A DNA stretch of 8,746 nucleotides from Chitinophagales bacterium (GTDB lineage: Bacteria > Bacteroidota > Bacteroidia > Chitinophagales > BACL12), in contig JACMJP010000525.1 in NCBI GenBank assembly GCA_014380545.1, positions 1 to 8,746 on the forward strand, given 5' to 3'. This document shows, in pieces, positions 6,750 through 8,746 of this stretch (within the stretch, counting starts at the first letter, position 1; the number at the start of each line of letters is the position of its first letter). A program made the translations under genes and the position numbers. The notes beneath the pieces were generated by a model, which was given only the letters and a program-made list of their open reading frames with translations, ran no database searches and was not told where the DNA came from.

Positions 6750-7799
6750 TTAATAAAATCCTAATCTTCTCTCTAATTCTGAACTGAGTTTTGGTAATTT
6801 TTTTCTTTCAATTAAAAAACTACTGAGGGTTGCAAAATCTTTGAATATATAATGTTTATCTAAAGCTCCCCGTAAATATTCTTTTCCACTGCTGCCACCT
6901 GTTCCAACCCTGCTGCCTATCATTCTGCCCACCATATTAATATGCCTGAAACGCCATGTTGCCATTTGCTCATCGATATCCAATAAATTATGAATTATCT
7001 GAAATGGTGCCTGCATAATAGGATAGCCCCTGTATAATAAAATAAATAAGGCAGACCGCATTGCTTTGCTGCTTAAAACCGTATGTTCGCTTTTTATTTC
7101 ATTAAAAAATAAATCAGTTAATACCTGAATATTTTGTTTCTCACCTTCCACTAAACCATTTTCATAAATATGAGAGAAATCATTCCAGAAATTATGAAGC
7201 GCAGATTTATTTTCAAATTGTTGGTCATAATTTTTCCATAATTCCATGTCATTAATAAACGGCATACGTTCAAGCCACTCATTTAATAATTCCATTAATG
7301 TTTTTTGTTGTTCAACTTTTTTTATTTCTGCAATATATTCCGGTTTCAACATGCTTAAATAATATTGTTGCCCGTAACGATGCTCGAATTTCAATCCAAG
7401 TTTCGCTTCCAGCATTTTAAATTGCCAGCTTTGAAAACCACTTGCGGGGCGTAGCATATCCCTGAAATCATAAAAATCAAGCGGTGTCATCGTTTCTAAA
7501 ATATCAATCTGATGCACAAGCACTTTTAATATTGTTGAAATTCTGTTTGTGCGATGTACTATTGTTTGCAATTCCGGTGAATTATCATTTACCATTTGCT
7601 GATTCATAATTTGCAAAATGGAGTCCAGTTCAAAATGCATTTGCTTAAACCATAATTCATAAGCCTGATGAATAATGATAAACAACATTTCATCATGTGC
7701 ATGTGCATTTTCTTTATCACTTTCAAGAGACTGCGCATTTAATATTTTATCAAGCTGAAGGTATTCTGTATATTCAACTGGTGGTTTCGACATACTCAT
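6750..7799 (-). CDS. kynA: Tryptophan 2,3-dioxygenase
   Basis: 349 residues. This heme enzyme oxidises L-tryptophan to N-formylkynurenine, the first and usually controlling step of the kynurenine pathway. Visible active-site residues match the family: His44 in IIHQAYELWFKQ, Arg113 in DFRDMLRPASGFQS, the proximal heme ligand His286 in WRFRHINMVGRMIG, and Thr300 in GTGGSSGKEYL. It is longer than the Xanthomonas enzyme (about 298) through extra sequence mainly around residues 135-225, shorter than the human one, and looks complete. ATG 7799 and ATG 7793 (Met3) are both possible starts; I kept the first. It is divergent from the decarboxylase gene across 83 nt (7800-7882), which must hold both promoters, and convergent with the hydroxyanthranilate dioxygenase gene. 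No regulator gene is in the window. Confidence 0.97.
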   Translation of the reverse strand: MSMSKPPVEYTEYLQLDKILNAQSLESDKENAHAHDEMLFIIIHQAYELWFKQMHFELDSILQIMNQQMVNDNSPELQTIVHRTNRISTILKVLVHQIDILETMTPLDFYDFRDMLRPASGFQSWQFKMLEAKLGLKFEHRYGQQYYLSMLKPEYIAEIKKVEQQKTLMELLNEWLERMPFINDMELWKNYDQQFENKSALHNFWNDFSHIYENGLVEGEKQNIQVLTDLFFNEIKSEHTVLSSKAMRSALFILLYRGYPIMQAPFQIIHNLLDIDEQMATWRFRHINMVGRMIGSRVGTGGSSGKEYLRGALDKHYIFKDFATLSSFLIERKKLPKLSSELERRLGFY

Positions 7800-7882
7800 T
7801 AAATTATGTTGTAAAGTTGGGGATTAATCGATGAAATTAAAAGTGGTATAAATCATATAAATATTTTCTCATCTTTGTAATA

Positions 7883-8746
7883 ATGTTAAAAATAGATATT
7901 CATACACATATTATTCCTGAACATTTTCCGAAATGGAGTGAAAAATTTTTGGACACAAGATATATTCATTTAGATCATTATTGCCCGGGTTGTGCAAAGA
8001 TGATGCAGGGTGATAAATTTTTCCGTGAAATAAAAAGTAATACCTGGGATGCTGATGTACGCATAAAAGATTGTGATGATGCGGAAGTAAATGTGCAGGT
8101 GCTGAGTGTAATTCCTGTAATGTTTCATTATTGGGGAAAAGCAGAAGATGCAATGGAAACAAGTAAATTGCAAAATGATTTTATTGCAGAAATTGTTTCA
8201 AGACATCCAAAACGTTTTGTTGGTTTGGGAACAGTTCCGTTACAGGATCCTGAACTTGCAATAAAAGAAATGGAGCGATGTGTAAAAGAATTAGGTTTGG
8301 CGGGAATTGAAATTGGAAGCCATGTAAATGAATGGGAATTAAACCGCCAGGAATTATTTTCTTTTTTTGAAGCTGCCGAAAGATTAAATGCATGTTTATT
8401 TGTGCATCCCTGGGATATGATGGGAAATGACCGCATGAACAGATACTTGATGCCATGGCTTGTTGGTATGCCTGCAGAAACATCACTTGCAATTTGTTCG
8501 ATGATATTCGGTGGTGTGTTTGAAGCATTGCCGAAATTAAAAGTTTGCTTTGCACATGGTGGTGGAAGTTTTCCTTCAACCATTGGAAGAATAGAACATG
8601 GATTTAATGTGCGTCCGGATCTTGTTGCAGTTGATAATCCTTTTAATCCCAAAAAGTATCTCGATTATTTTTATTTGGATACACTGGTGCATGATGTGCG
8701 CATGCTAAATTATTTAATTGAATTATTTGGTGCAAATCAATTAGCA
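7883..8746 (+). CDS. nbaD: 2-amino-3-carboxymuconate-6-semialdehyde decarboxylase (ACMSD), cut at right edge
   Basis: An open frame of 288 codons from ATG 7883 to the window end with no stop; family members are about 330-340 residues, so about 45-50 residues are missing. ACMSD is a Zn-dependent amidohydrolase-fold decarboxylase that converts aminocarboxymuconate semialdehyde to 2-aminomuconate semialdehyde, keeping it from cyclising to quinolinate. The metal ligands His7 and His9 (DIHTH), His175 (FVHPWD) and His225 (FAHGGG) are at family positions. The last ligand, an Asp in the usual GSDYPF motif, should lie just beyond the edge after GANQLA. Substrate-binding Arg48 and Arg236 (GRIEHGF) are also present. 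VPVMF-like IPVMFHYW and the YLDTLVHD motif add support. It uses the product of the dioxygenase at 6218; downstream aminomuconate genes probably follow to the right. Confidence 0.95.
   Translation, partial: MLKIDIHTHIIPEHFPKWSEKFLDTRYIHLDHYCPGCAKMMQGDKFFREIKSNTWDADVRIKDCDDAEVNVQVLSVIPVMFHYWGKAEDAMETSKLQNDFIAEIVSRHPKRFVGLGTVPLQDPELAIKEMERCVKELGLAGIEIGSHVNEWELNRQELFSFFEAAERLNACLFVHPWDMMGNDRMNRYLMPWLVGMPAETSLAICSMIFGGVFEALPKLKVCFAHGGGSFPSTIGRIEHGFNVRPDLVAVDNPFNPKKYLDYFYLDTLVHDVRMLNYLIELFGANQLA

Noticed and set aside
7824..7840. TTAAT...ATTAA inverted repeat in the kynA/ACMSD divergent gap as a regulator operator
   Set aside because: Arms of only 5 AT bases around an asymmetric centre are expected by chance, and no regulator gene is in the window.
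7870..7877. CATCTTTG upstream of ACMSD as a -7 box
   Set aside because: It mismatches the first base of TAnnTTTG, has no -33 partner (TATA at 7847-7850) and would leave almost no leader before ATG 7883.
8128..8652. Long minus-strand open frame (174 codons) with a second one nested nearby
   Set aside because: It is antisense to the ACMSD gene, whose frame carries all family motifs and metal ligands; the antisense product has no recognisable domain or plausible composition.

Overview
The window looks like a chromosomal segment of a low-GC member of the Bacteroidota, possibly near Chitinophagaceae or Sphingobacteriia. The clues are AT-rich codon use, the near absence of Shine-Dalgarno sequences, promoter boxes of the TAnnTTTG type, and the gene order parvulin-type isomerase, small lipoprotein, SurA, MoxR. 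This taxonomic call is inference; there is no rRNA gene or other phylogenetic marker. No CRISPR array, tRNA, insertion sequence, phage or defence gene was seen.

Left half (1-4530, minus strand): an envelope protein-folding operon. In transcription order it holds a 656-residue periplasmic isomerase with two parvulin domains, a lipoprotein that looks like a degenerate relative, a SurA-like chaperone/isomerase, and the first 59 codons of a MoxR-family AAA+ ATPase that runs off the left edge. The first three genes are translationally packed: a 3-nt gap, then an ATGA overlap. A promoter-like element lies at 4504-4534. Divergent from this operon is a SlyD-type FKBP isomerase (4731-5234), so four genes related to peptidyl-prolyl isomerases sit side by side. 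A hairpin at 5259-5296 probably ends slyD and the facing SDR gene.

Right half (5317-8746): a kynurenine-pathway neighbourhood with genes in alternating orientation. It holds an atypical short-chain dehydrogenase (minus), 3-hydroxyanthranilate 3,4-dioxygenase (plus), tryptophan 2,3-dioxygenase (minus) and a right-truncated 2-amino-3-carboxymuconate-6-semialdehyde decarboxylase (plus). Tryptophan dioxygenase opens the ring of tryptophan. The hydroxyanthranilate dioxygenase opens the second ring. The decarboxylase diverts the product from quinolinate/NAD synthesis into 2-aminomuconate catabolism. Kynurenine formamidase, kynurenine 3-monooxygenase and kynureninase are not in the window.

Most of the window is ordinary. 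The points most worth a second look are a 60-nt, nearly perfect REP-like hairpin between the divergent SDR and hydroxyanthranilate dioxygenase genes, the loss of the catalytic Tyr and Lys in the SDR, and a lipoprotein gene with no ATG start that follows its upstream neighbour in the same frame after a single TAA. I found no convincing undescribed multi-gene system.
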